A stretch of DNA of 37,887 bases from Deltaproteobacteria bacterium (GTDB taxonomy: Bacteria; Desulfobacterota; Desulfobulbia; Desulfobulbales; Desulfobulbaceae). The stretch spans positions 1 through 37,887 of the forward strand of contig JAJRQC010000173.1 in assembly GCA_024280455.1 (NCBI GenBank). The letters run 5' to 3'. This document shows, piece by piece, positions 27,366-35,391 of this stretch. Within the stretch, counting starts at the first letter, position 1; the number at the start of each line of letters is the position of its first letter. A program made the position numbers and the translations under genes. The notes under the pieces are model-generated. The model searched no databases. It saw only the letters and a program-made list of their open reading frames with translations, and had not been told where the DNA came from.

Positions 27366-28310
27366 ATGGCCATACGTATAGCTGAAGAATGGTTGCACTC
27401 CTGCTCAGGGTGTGAAATTGCAATTCTGAATACCGGTGAAGCTCTACTCGAGCTGCTTAACAAAGTCAATTTTGTTCATATTCCGATTCTTATTGATCAT
27501 AAATACTACGGTCAGCTTGGCGATGGCGAGGAGCTTACGATTCCGGAAGCTGAGATTGGTCTTATTTCAGGAGGTGTTGCCAATGAAGAGCACATTGAGG
27601 TACTCCTGGAGATGCGAAAAAAATGTAAGGTGCTGATTGCTCTCGGCCCCTGTGCAACCCATGGCGGACTGCCCTCTCTGATCAACTTATGGGGCATGGA
27701 AGAGGGGTTGAAGGAGTATTACTCTACTCCGACCACTGATATATGCACGGTGCCCGACGAGATTGTGCCTAGGCCCCTTGACCATGTCTACGCAGTGGAT
27801 GAAAAGGTGGAAGTTGATATGCTCCTGCCCGGCTGCCCCCCCAATCCGGCATTGATCATTGAGGTGCTGACCGCACTGATTGAGGGCAGGGATCCGGCCA
27901 TCCCCGCCAAATCCGTTTGCGATACCTGTCCCACCCAGCGTGAAGGAAAGGGAGGGGTGACAAAGGTCCGCCGCTTTGTACAAAATGCCCAGTATGACCC
28001 TGATAAACCCATTGAAGAGATGCGCTGTCTGCTGGAGCAGGGGCTTCTGTGTATGGGGCCGGTGACTGTTGCCGGGTGCGCCTCCGGGGCTGGCCGTGGG
28101 GCACCTTCATGCATCAGCGCCCGGGTTCCCTGCAGGGGATGTTTTGGCCCTGTACGGCGGGAAGGAAATCAGATGCTGGACATGATGAACGCTCTGGCAA
28201 GTAATGGAATTGATTATAAATCTGTTGTCGATCGGCGATCTTTACTACGTTTTTCCGGTTCACACGGCCTGCAGCGGAAGCTGCCGGTCCGGAAAACGAC
28301 GGGGGAATAA
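27366..28310 (+). CDS. mvhG: Group 3 [NiFe(Se)]-hydrogenase small subunit (MvhG/VhuG-like)
   Basis: Cytoplasmic small subunit, 314 aa, without a signal peptide. It carries FeS ligands in HSCSGCEIAIL, LGPCATHGG, PGCPPNP, CDTCPTQ, and the C-terminal set AGCASGAG, PSCISARVPCRGCFGP. It passes electrons from the NiFeSe site to MvhD. An AGGAGG lies 7 bases before the ATG. All its ligands are cysteine; no UGA interrupts it. Confidence 0.94.
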   Translation: MAIRIAEEWLHSCSGCEIAILNTGEALLELLNKVNFVHIPILIDHKYYGQLGDGEELTIPEAEIGLISGGVANEEHIEVLLEMRKKCKVLIALGPCATHGGLPSLINLWGMEEGLKEYYSTPTTDICTVPDEIVPRPLDHVYAVDEKVEVDMLLPGCPPNPALIIEVLTALIEGRDPAIPAKSVCDTCPTQREGKGGVTKVRRFVQNAQYDPDKPIEEMRCLLEQGLLCMGPVTVAGCASGAGRGAPSCISARVPCRGCFGPVRREGNQMLDMMNALASNGIDYKSVVDRRSLLRFSGSHGLQRKLPVRKTTGE

Positions 28311-28313
28311 AAA

Positions 28314-29762
28314 ATGGGCAAGGTAATTAATATACAACCGGTGACACGGATCGAGGGGCATGCCAGAATTGCTATTCATCTTGATGATAACGGCAACGTG
28401 AACGATGCTTTTCTCCATATCATGTCCTTGCGGGGATTTGAAAAATTTATCGAGGGCCGGCCTGCTGAAGAGGTCCCTCGTATAGTGAACCGCATCTGTG
28501 GAATCTGTCCCTGGATGCATCATCTTGCCTCCAATAAGGCGGTTGATGGCTGCTTTGATGTCATCCCGACCCCGACCGGGCATAAACTGCGTGAGATGTG
28601 CCAGATCATGGCCCATATCAATGACAAGATTCTCCACTTTTTCTTTCTGGCCGCACCCGACTTTGTCTTAGGGCCGGATAGTGACTATTCGGTACGGAAT
28701 GTTATCGGGATAGTCAAAGAGGCTCCTGACCTTGCGGCCCGGGTTGTAAAGATGCGGCAGCTTGGTCAGATGATGCTGGAGCGTTTTGCAGGTAAGGCGA
28801 TCCATCCCGTTGCCGGTGTGGTAGGCGGGTTTGCAAAGCCCATGACTGAGGAGGAGCGTAAAGGTTTGCTGGAAGACACCAGGACACTGCTTGACTTTGC
28901 CCTCTTCAGTATGGATTATGCCAGAAATTCAGTTTTTCCCAAGTATGAAGATATTATTGCAAAACTGGGAACTATCACGACCGGTTTTCTTGGAACTGTA
29001 GACGAGATGGGATCTTTGCAGCTCTATGACGGCGATCTGCGACTGATGAAGGCGGATGGAACCATGACTGATTTCCCGGTCAGCGCGTATGATCAGTATT
29101 TGTCCGAGCATGTTGAATCCTGGACGTATGGTAAAATGCCCTATGCGAAATGCTGGGGCGAAGGTTTTTCCATGGATCTGGATACACCTAAAGGTGTGTA
29201 TCGGGCAAACACCCTTGCCCGAATCAATGTGGCTGATCAGATTTCAACCCCTCATGCCCAGGAAGAGCTGGAAGTGTTTAGAGAAAAATTCGGGCGACCC
29301 GCCCAGGGGACACTTCTTTATCACTGGGCCCGGCTGATTGAACTGGTTTATGTCTGTGAACGGACTATTGAGCTGCTTGAGCAGGACGATATTACAGGCG
29401 CAGATATCCGGGCCATGGTCGAGCCGAAGGCTGGACGTGGAATCGGTGCAGTGGAAGCACCCCGAGGAACGCTCATCCATGACTACACCACTGATGAGAA
29501 TGGCTGTATTATCAAAGCCAATATGATAGTCGGCACAACACACAACATCGCTCCTATGAATATGAGCGTAAAAGAAGCAGCCGTCAGTCTGATCCATGAT
29601 GGTGTCTATGACGAGGGTTTGCTCAACAAGGTGGAAATGGCAGTGCGCGCCTACGACCCCTGAATGTCGTGTGCCACACATCGCCTGGATGGCGGTATGT
29701 CTTTGACGGTCACCATGGTAGATCATACGGGAAAAGCTATAGAAACACTGACCAACACCTAG
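28314..29762 (+). CDS. mvhA: Group 3 [NiFeSe]-hydrogenase large subunit (MvhA with Sec)
   Basis: Catalytic subunit, 482 aa read through UGA 29661-29663 (Sec450). The N-terminal motif is RICGICPWMHH (C62, C65). The C-terminal motif is AYDP-U-MSCATH, where Sec takes the place of the first cysteine, the terminal nickel ligand replaced in known [NiFeSe] hydrogenases. After His a tail of about 26 residues (RLDGGMSLTVTM...) runs to TAG at 29760-29762 and should be removed by the protease at 21840. If UGA were a stop, the enzyme would lack two nickel ligands and be dead. In methanogens the equivalent Sec lies on the separate peptide VhuU; here it is in one chain. Confidence 0.95.
29678..29700 (+). 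promoter_or_regulatory. SECIS-like stem-loop of mvhA
   Basis: ACAT plus CGCC (29678-29685) pairs with GGCG and, after a two-base bulge, ATGT (29691-29700). The TGGAT loop at 29686-29690 is identical to that of mvhD. The loop starts 22 nt after the UGA. Confidence 0.72.
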
Positions 29763-29773
29763 AGGTTTCAGCC

Positions 29774-30022
29774 ATGAGAAACGAAAGGAAGCAGCAGAGA
29801 CGACGGGTTCGGGCGGAAAATCCGGCTGGAGCCTGCGGGTATATCGGCCATCTGACCGCTGATGAACTGAAGGAGCGGGCCATTGGCGATAATGTCGACG
29901 GTACCTGTCCGGTTTGCGGCATGGTTCACCTCTCAAGGAGTGAGATCGAAGAGTTGGAACAACAAAAGATTATTGACTCGGACCGGTTTGGTGACATCAA
30001 AGATGAGGCCGAAGCGAACTGA
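29774..30022 (+). CDS. 82-aa hypothetical protein with a CPVCGM motif
   Basis: Starts MRNERKQQRRRVRAENPAGA, a very basic N-terminus, followed by a helical stretch and GTCPVCGMVHLSRSEIEELE, which resembles one half of a zinc ribbon. One further cysteine (ACGYIG) precedes it. AGAGG at 29761-29765 serves as ribosome binding site, overlapping the mvhA stop. I do not recognise the family. Its place directly after the selenohydrogenase suggests an accessory role such as metal handling or complex assembly, but nothing in the sequence proves that. Confidence 0.65.
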   Translation: MRNERKQQRRRVRAENPAGACGYIGHLTADELKERAIGDNVDGTCPVCGMVHLSRSEIEELEQQKIIDSDRFGDIKDEAEAN

Positions 30023-30068
30023 ATTTTTTTGTACATCTCGTGTTTTTTTGTTTTGCTTACATGCAACC

Positions 30069-32312
30069 ATGACAAAACTACTGCTACGAACTTTTTTCCC
30101 TTTCCTCGTCTGGTTTAAAGGGTACTCCAGGGAAACCCTGAAACATGACTGTATAGCCGGGGTTACAGTGGCCCTGATTTTAATACCCCAGTCTATGGCC
30201 TATGCCCAGCTTGCCGGCCTGCCTGCATACTATGGGCTGTACGCATCATTTCTCCCGCCCATGGTTGCAGCCCTGTTCGGCTCCAGCCGCAGGCTGGCAA
30301 CTGGTCCGGTGGCTGTTGTATCCATGATGACGGCAGCCAGCCTTGAACCATTGGCTATTGCCGGAAGCGAGGCCTACATTGCCTATGCCATCCTGCTGGC
30401 TTTCTGCGTAGGTGTATTTCAATTCATGCTTGGCGCTTTACGGCTTGGCGTTATTGTCAACCTCCTCTCTCACCCCGTTATCACAGGATTCATTAATGCG
30501 GCAGCCCTTATTATCGCATCCAGCCAGCTCTCAAAATTATTTGGAGTCCACGTAGACAAGGCGGAGCATTATTACGAAACCATGGAGCGGGTTTTCAGTG
30601 CAGCTTTTCACTTTACCCATTGGCCGACTTTTTTCATCGGAATGCTGGCTCTTATTATAATGATTGGCTGCAAACGTTGGAAGCCGGGCCTGCCCTATGT
30701 TCTTTTCGCGGTTATCCTCACAACTCTTTTTTCATGGCTTACAGGGTATGAAAATAACAGATATGTCACGGTAGATGATATAAAAGTAGCTGGACTCAAG
30801 ACAATAATAAATGAGTTGAATTCCAACCTTGATCATATCCTGCAAACGGTTTCCGTTCGAGCCATCATTACAGAGGATCCATCCGCCCCGTTTGATGATT
30901 CTCACGTCAAAGGAACTCAAGAAGTCTGCGGCAGCTGTCATATCAGCCGGGATGTAGAACTTGGACAGCTGAAAAATGACACCCGGGTTAAAAATAAAGA
31001 AGATATTCCTCTGAAAAAAATGCTCGAACTCCATCTGATGGCGGGTGTCCTTGATCAGTATCTTGCCGAAGAAAAAGAGCGTGCTATAGCTCTCAGAAAA
31101 CAGCTTCGTTCCATACAACTGGTTTCAGTCATGAATACTGACGGTTCACTCGTTTATATGCAACCGGGAGATATCTCAACTGAAAAACGGGCTGAAAAAA
31201 ACACCTGGCGGATCGGTATCGGAAACAATGCTCTGACCGTAGACAATATCCTGCTCATTGGAGGCGGCGAAGTCGTGGGAACAGTCCCCAAAGGGCTCCC
31301 GAAATTTTCCGTACCCAGCTTTGACCTTTCAATCATAAAACAACTTATTCTTTCTGCAATTGTCATTTCCATGCTCGGCTTTATGGAGGCAATTTCCATT
31401 GCCAAGGATATGGCCGCCCGCAGCGGCAACCGTCTTGATCCCAACCAGGAGCTCATCGGACAGGGGCTGGCCAACATTGCAGGTTCCTTCAGTGGCAGTT
31501 ATCCGACTTCAGGTTCCTTTTCCAGGTCAGCTGTTAATTCCCAGGCCGGTGCTGTAACCGGGATGTCCTCTGTTTTTACCAGTTTTTCAGTGGTCATTGC
31601 TCTGCTTTTCTGTACTCCACTGCTTTATTATCTTCCCCAATCAGTCCTGGCTGCCATTATCATGATGGCCGTGATGGGACTGCTGAATATTCGCGATATC
31701 AAACACGCCTTTGTTGTTGACCGCGCCGACGGCATGATCAGTATTATCACCTTTGTTGCCACGATGTTTTTTGCCCCTCATCTGGATAAAGGTATCACGC
31801 TTGGCGTGATTCTCTCGGCCGGCATATTCTTTTATCGAAAAATGCGGCCGGTGCTTGCCGAACTTTCCTTATGGACAGACGGCCATTACAGAAACGCAAG
31901 GACTTTCAATATTAAACAGTGTAAGTACCTCGCAGTTCTTCGATTTGACGGGCCACTTTTTTACGGTAATATCAGTTACCTTGAAGATGAGGTACTGAAA
32001 ATTATCCGTAGCCAGCCGGAGCTGAAAATCATTCATTTCAAATGCAATGGTATAAACGAAATCGACACATCCGGCGAACATGCCCTCACCCTCCTTGTTG
32101 AACGGCTTCAATCTACAGGGTACAAGGTCTACTTCAGCGGAGTAAAAGAGCATATCATTGATATTCTTTATCGCACCGGGCTGTTGGAAGAGATTGGAGA
32201 GGATCATATCTTTCCAACTCTAGCGGATGCCATGAAAGTCATCTGGCCGATGGCCCACGAGGTGTCGGATGAAGAAGTCTGTCCGCTGAAAAAAGTGCTT
32301 TTGAATGATTGA
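30069..32312 (+). CDS. SulP-family anion transporter with a CxxCH-bearing insert
   Basis: Membrane transporter of the SulP/SLC26 family, 747 aa. The N-terminus has the family signature IPQSMAYAQLAGLPAYYGLY, and the core continues with GFMEAISIAKDMAARSGNR and a C-terminal STAS domain (~620-730). Between SWLTGYE (~225) and VVGTVPKGLP (~400), where relatives have a loop of some 20 residues, lies an insert of about 170 residues. It contains CGSCH (287-291), a c-type haem attachment motif, and a stretch resembling a ligand-binding or sensor domain. By SulP topology this loop is extracytoplasmic. Substrate (sulfate, bicarbonate or other) is unknown. ATG 30069 has a poor ribosome binding site. Confidence 0.88.
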   Translation: MTKLLLRTFFPFLVWFKGYSRETLKHDCIAGVTVALILIPQSMAYAQLAGLPAYYGLYASFLPPMVAALFGSSRRLATGPVAVVSMMTAASLEPLAIAGSEAYIAYAILLAFCVGVFQFMLGALRLGVIVNLLSHPVITGFINAAALIIASSQLSKLFGVHVDKAEHYYETMERVFSAAFHFTHWPTFFIGMLALIIMIGCKRWKPGLPYVLFAVILTTLFSWLTGYENNRYVTVDDIKVAGLKTIINELNSNLDHILQTVSVRAIITEDPSAPFDDSHVKGTQEVCGSCHISRDVELGQLKNDTRVKNKEDIPLKKMLELHLMAGVLDQYLAEEKERAIALRKQLRSIQLVSVMNTDGSLVYMQPGDISTEKRAEKNTWRIGIGNNALTVDNILLIGGGEVVGTVPKGLPKFSVPSFDLSIIKQLILSAIVISMLGFMEAISIAKDMAARSGNRLDPNQELIGQGLANIAGSFSGSYPTSGSFSRSAVNSQAGAVTGMSSVFTSFSVVIALLFCTPLLYYLPQSVLAAIIMMAVMGLLNIRDIKHAFVVDRADGMISIITFVATMFFAPHLDKGITLGVILSAGIFFYRKMRPVLAELSLWTDGHYRNARTFNIKQCKYLAVLRFDGPLFYGNISYLEDEVLKIIRSQPELKIIHFKCNGINEIDTSGEHALTLLVERLQSTGYKVYFSGVKEHIIDILYRTGLLEEIGEDHIFPTLADAMKVIWPMAHEVSDEEVCPLKKVLLND

Positions 32313-32314
32313 CC

Positions 32315-32560
32315 ATGCATGAATTATCTTTAGCACAAGGGTTGTTGACCCAACTTGGTGAGCTGGCCACAACTCACGGGGCGACAAAAATAATTACGGT
32401 AAAAGTGAGTGTCGGCAATGATTCAGGAGTAGTGGTCGACTCTTTTTCATTTGGTTTTAATGCAATTAAGGCGGAAGATGAATTGACTGAACATGCAATT
32501 CTTGAGATAAATTTGACTGCAGGTACGGACCTTATCCTGACCCAGGTGGCGATGGAATAA
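32315..32560 (+). CDS. hypA: HypA-like protein lacking the zinc domain
   Basis: An 81-aa HypA paralogue starting MHELSLAQGLLTQLGEL, so the nickel-binding MHE end is kept. The sequence runs through the beta-sheet part to ILEINLT and then joins AGTDLILTQVAME, which matches the extreme C-terminus of full HypA. The loop with the four zinc cysteines is missing, and the protein has no cysteine at all. It sits 3 bases after the SulP stop and 40 bases before hypB. It could bind nickel but not zinc. It may be a specialised chaperone, or a decayed copy complemented by the full hypA at 7391. Confidence 0.82.
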   Translation: MHELSLAQGLLTQLGELATTHGATKIITVKVSVGNDSGVVVDSFSFGFNAIKAEDELTEHAILEINLTAGTDLILTQVAME

Positions 32561-32600
32561 CTTTTTCTCTCCACTTCAACCTTAACACTTGGTAGGAAAA

Positions 32601-33311
32601 ATGTGTGATACATGCGGATGCCATATATCTGATGGTACAAACGAGAATATTGTTGAAGTTCATCAAAGTCTGCTGGCGGCTAACAGAGAACAGGCTGAAA
32701 AGAATCGGCATCATATCGAATCGATGGGGGCCGTTGCGATCAATATGATCTCAAGTCCCGGTTCGGGAAAGACCACCTTACTTGAACATACACTTGATCG
32801 GATAGGTGACAAACTGAAAATCGGCGTGATTGAAGGCGATATTGAAACGGAACGTGATGCCGACCGCATACGAAAAAAAGGGGTACCTGTGGTCCAGCTC
32901 ACTACCGGCGGAGCCTGTCATCTTGATGCACCGCTGGTTCACAAGGGATTACATGCCATTGAAGATCAGGCCGATGCTGGGAAGTTTGACCTTATCTTCA
33001 TCGAAAATGTCGGCAATCTGGTCTGCCCTGCCACCTTTGATCTGGGCGAACATGTCCGTATCATTCTGGTTTCGGTACCCGAGGGTTCGGATAAACCTGC
33101 AAAATATCCAACTACGTTTAATGGTGCCGACATCTTCATGATTACTAAGGTCGATCTCCTGTCTTACTTTGATTTTTCCGTTGAAGAGGCTGAAAAAGAG
33201 GCCTTGCGTTTAAATCCCGGGTTAAAAATCCTGCAGGTCGGTGCTCCATCAGGTCTGGGTATGGATGACTGGATTTTTTATCTCAAAGAACTCATCATTA
33301 AAGACAGGTAA
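32601..33311 (+). CDS. hypB: Hydrogenase nickel incorporation GTPase HypB
   Basis: GTPase that supplies nickel with HypA. The 236-aa protein has an N-terminal metal site MCDTCGCH, a P-loop SSPGSGKTTLLE, GDIETERDADRI, the metal-binding GGACHLDAPLV, IENVGNLVCPATFDLGE and the guanine motif TKVDLL. The start at MCDTCGCH is preferred over an in-frame codon four residues upstream. It has no His-rich nickel-storage stretch. It looks intact. Confidence 0.96.
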   Translation: MCDTCGCHISDGTNENIVEVHQSLLAANREQAEKNRHHIESMGAVAINMISSPGSGKTTLLEHTLDRIGDKLKIGVIEGDIETERDADRIRKKGVPVVQLTTGGACHLDAPLVHKGLHAIEDQADAGKFDLIFIENVGNLVCPATFDLGEHVRIILVSVPEGSDKPAKYPTTFNGADIFMITKVDLLSYFDFSVEEAEKEALRLNPGLKILQVGAPSGLGMDDWIFYLKELIIKDR

Positions 33312-33389
33312 ATATTGTACGAAAATTGTCCTTCTGTGTTGCAAAAAGCAGAGGTCTGTTTAATAGAACAACGTCTCTGGAGGTAACAG

Positions 33390-33950
33390 GTGAACTCACG
33401 CAGGGTAGAGGACCTGATGGTGCCATTGTCCGAATACGCTACCGTATCGGCAGGATGTTCGTTGCGAGAGGCTGTGGTCGCCCTGGAAAAGGCTCAGCAA
33501 AAATTTGGTCAAGCAAAGTACAGGCATCGCGCCATATTGATTCTAAATGAAAAAAACAGGGTCATCGGGAAGCTGAATCAACTCGATGCCGTCAGGGCGC
33601 TTATACCTGTGCGTCATGGAAATTATGGGACGGATGAACTCGGTTGTTTTGGTTTCAGCAACAGGTTTGTAAGAAAGCTGTACCAACATTATCGCCAACA
33701 GTCCGTACAGTTGCCAGAACTTTGCAATAATGCAAGAGCATTCAAGGTGGAAGATTATATGTGCTCGCCATTCGAAGATGAATGCATTGATCACAAGGCT
33801 GATCTGGCCACAGCCATCCATCAGCTGGTGCAGGAAAACCTTCGTTCACTCCTCGTTACGAACCACGGTGAAATCGTCGGTATATTGCGACTTGCTGATC
33901 TGTTTTCCGCAATCTATCATACTGTGGCCAGACAATCAGGTCGGATATGA
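33390..33950 (+). CDS. CBS-domain protein
   Basis: A 186-aa protein with two CBS-like halves: residues ~5-75 (VEDLMVPLSEYATVSAGCSL to KLNQLDAVRAL) and ~118-180 (VEDYMCSPF to GEIVGILRLADLFSAIY). Between them is a basic linker. CBS pairs bind adenine nucleotides and gate partner proteins. The start is GTG, with GGAGG 6 bases upstream. Its stop overlaps the next ORF (ATGA), so the beta-helix protein is probably its partner. Confidence 0.85.
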   Translation: MNSRRVEDLMVPLSEYATVSAGCSLREAVVALEKAQQKFGQAKYRHRAILILNEKNRVIGKLNQLDAVRALIPVRHGNYGTDELGCFGFSNRFVRKLYQHYRQQSVQLPELCNNARAFKVEDYMCSPFEDECIDHKADLATAIHQLVQENLRSLLVTNHGEIVGILRLADLFSAIYHTVARQSGRI

Positions 33951-35365
33951 AAGAACTCCTCAAACTTTACAGGCGCATTGTTCAACGGGTCAATATAAAT
34001 CTGCGGGAATTCAATTTTGACGTTGAACCTCTCATTTGTGACCTTGTCTCTTTCGATGAGCTGGAAAAAGTCCATGGTTTTTACGCTATCACTTCACAGC
34101 ATCCGCTTGATTTTCAGTTTCGCGATTCCAACTTGGCTGGCAGTTATTTTTTAGGGAAATGCCGAACAACAAATTCCATCCTTTATAAAAGTGATATTCG
34201 AGGGGATGAGTGGAAAAAAAAGGGTACCGTTTTTTATATTGGTGATTTCCAGATACCACTGACCAAAGATGAAGGGATTCATATTGAAGATAGTCTTTTC
34301 ATTAAAACCCTGGTCCATAACTTTTCCCATGACCCTGAAACTCCGGAACGTTTTACCATAAGCAACACCGTGTCTGCCCACTATGCCAACATTCACGGCT
34401 CACCTACGGATGGTACTTTTTTAGAGCCATTTTCCACAATAGATCTTACCACGGTCAACGATTGCATTATTGGGGCATTTTCCTATATCCAGGCGGGAGA
34501 GATCAATCATTTTCATATTAAACCTGGAACTGTCTGGGTACGAAGTGCAGGAACTTTTAATTTTCTATACAGGTACCCAGCTGATGTCTTACACCGATAT
34601 ATTCGATTTTATCCAGGCTCTCCACCTCAGGGAATATTCGTTGAATTCGTTAACAAATATAAGGAAGCATTTGAACGGGTCTTTGAAACGGTGAAAATTA
34701 AGTCCGCTTTTGCTGTACCTCCCAATACGTCTCTGGATCGTTTTGCAGCGATAATACCGAAGATTTCTATTAAAGATAATGTGTTGGTAGCCCAACGAGC
34801 CTTATTGCAGAATTCTAGCCTTGGTAGAGGGGCAAATGTTCAGGAGAATTGTTTTATAATTAATTCAAATCTTGCCGGCTACAATGTTACCGCCCATGGC
34901 GCCAAGCTTATTGATGTGGATATGGAGGAAATGGTATTTGTCGGATTTAACAGCTTTCTAAGCGGGCAAGGTTGTCGACTGACCATTGGTAGAGACTCTA
35001 TCATTATGCCCCATACCATTATTGACATTCAGAAGCCGTTGCATATTCCAGCCGGCAGCCTTGTGTGGGGTGTCGTGACCTGTGAAGATGAGCTGGCAGC
35101 AAACTCCATTTCCCTTAAAGTCCTTCGTCAATTGGAAGACGGCTTTTGCAGGGGTAACCTTGTTTTTGAAGGCAGTGGCAATCAATTTGTGTCAGCATTT
35201 CAAAGTCGTATTCAGCATATCCTCGATGCAAATGGAGCATTTTATGATGGCGAAGACAATAAAGGACATGCTCAAAAAAACCAGAACATATCGTTTAATA
35301 TTATACAGCCTTATTCTGAAGGGAGCAAAAAAGGGATTTATCCGACAATTATTATTAGAAAATAG
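33947..35365 (+). CDS. Left-handed beta-helix (hexapeptide-repeat) protein
   Basis: A 472-aa cytoplasmic protein with hexapeptide-type repeats, clearest around residues 270-385 (ISIKDNVLVAQRALLQNSSL, AGYNVTAHGAKLIDVDM, LTIGRDSIIMPHTIIDI). A shorter set lies at ~170-200 (NDCIIGAFSYIQAG). This fold is common in acyl- and nucleotidyl-transferases, but no catalytic domain is evident. The long N-terminal part has no motif I recognise. It is coupled to the CBS protein by a 4-base overlap and followed 26 bases later by PPK2. Function is unknown. Confidence 0.75.
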   Translation: MKELLKLYRRIVQRVNINLREFNFDVEPLICDLVSFDELEKVHGFYAITSQHPLDFQFRDSNLAGSYFLGKCRTTNSILYKSDIRGDEWKKKGTVFYIGDFQIPLTKDEGIHIEDSLFIKTLVHNFSHDPETPERFTISNTVSAHYANIHGSPTDGTFLEPFSTIDLTTVNDCIIGAFSYIQAGEINHFHIKPGTVWVRSAGTFNFLYRYPADVLHRYIRFYPGSPPQGIFVEFVNKYKEAFERVFETVKIKSAFAVPPNTSLDRFAAIIPKISIKDNVLVAQRALLQNSSLGRGANVQENCFIINSNLAGYNVTAHGAKLIDVDMEEMVFVGFNSFLSGQGCRLTIGRDSIIMPHTIIDIQKPLHIPAGSLVWGVVTCEDELAANSISLKVLRQLEDGFCRGNLVFEGSGNQFVSAFQSRIQHILDANGAFYDGEDNKGHAQKNQNISFNIIQPYSEGSKKGIYPTIIIRK

Positions 35366-35391
35366 GTGATGGCCTGACTGGAGAATGCCAC

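Noticed and set aside
23280-29663. The four UGA codons as ordinary nonsense mutations
   Set aside because: All four fall on conserved Cys positions, no other lesions occur in these genes, and each has a hairpin at the right distance. Random decay would not do this.
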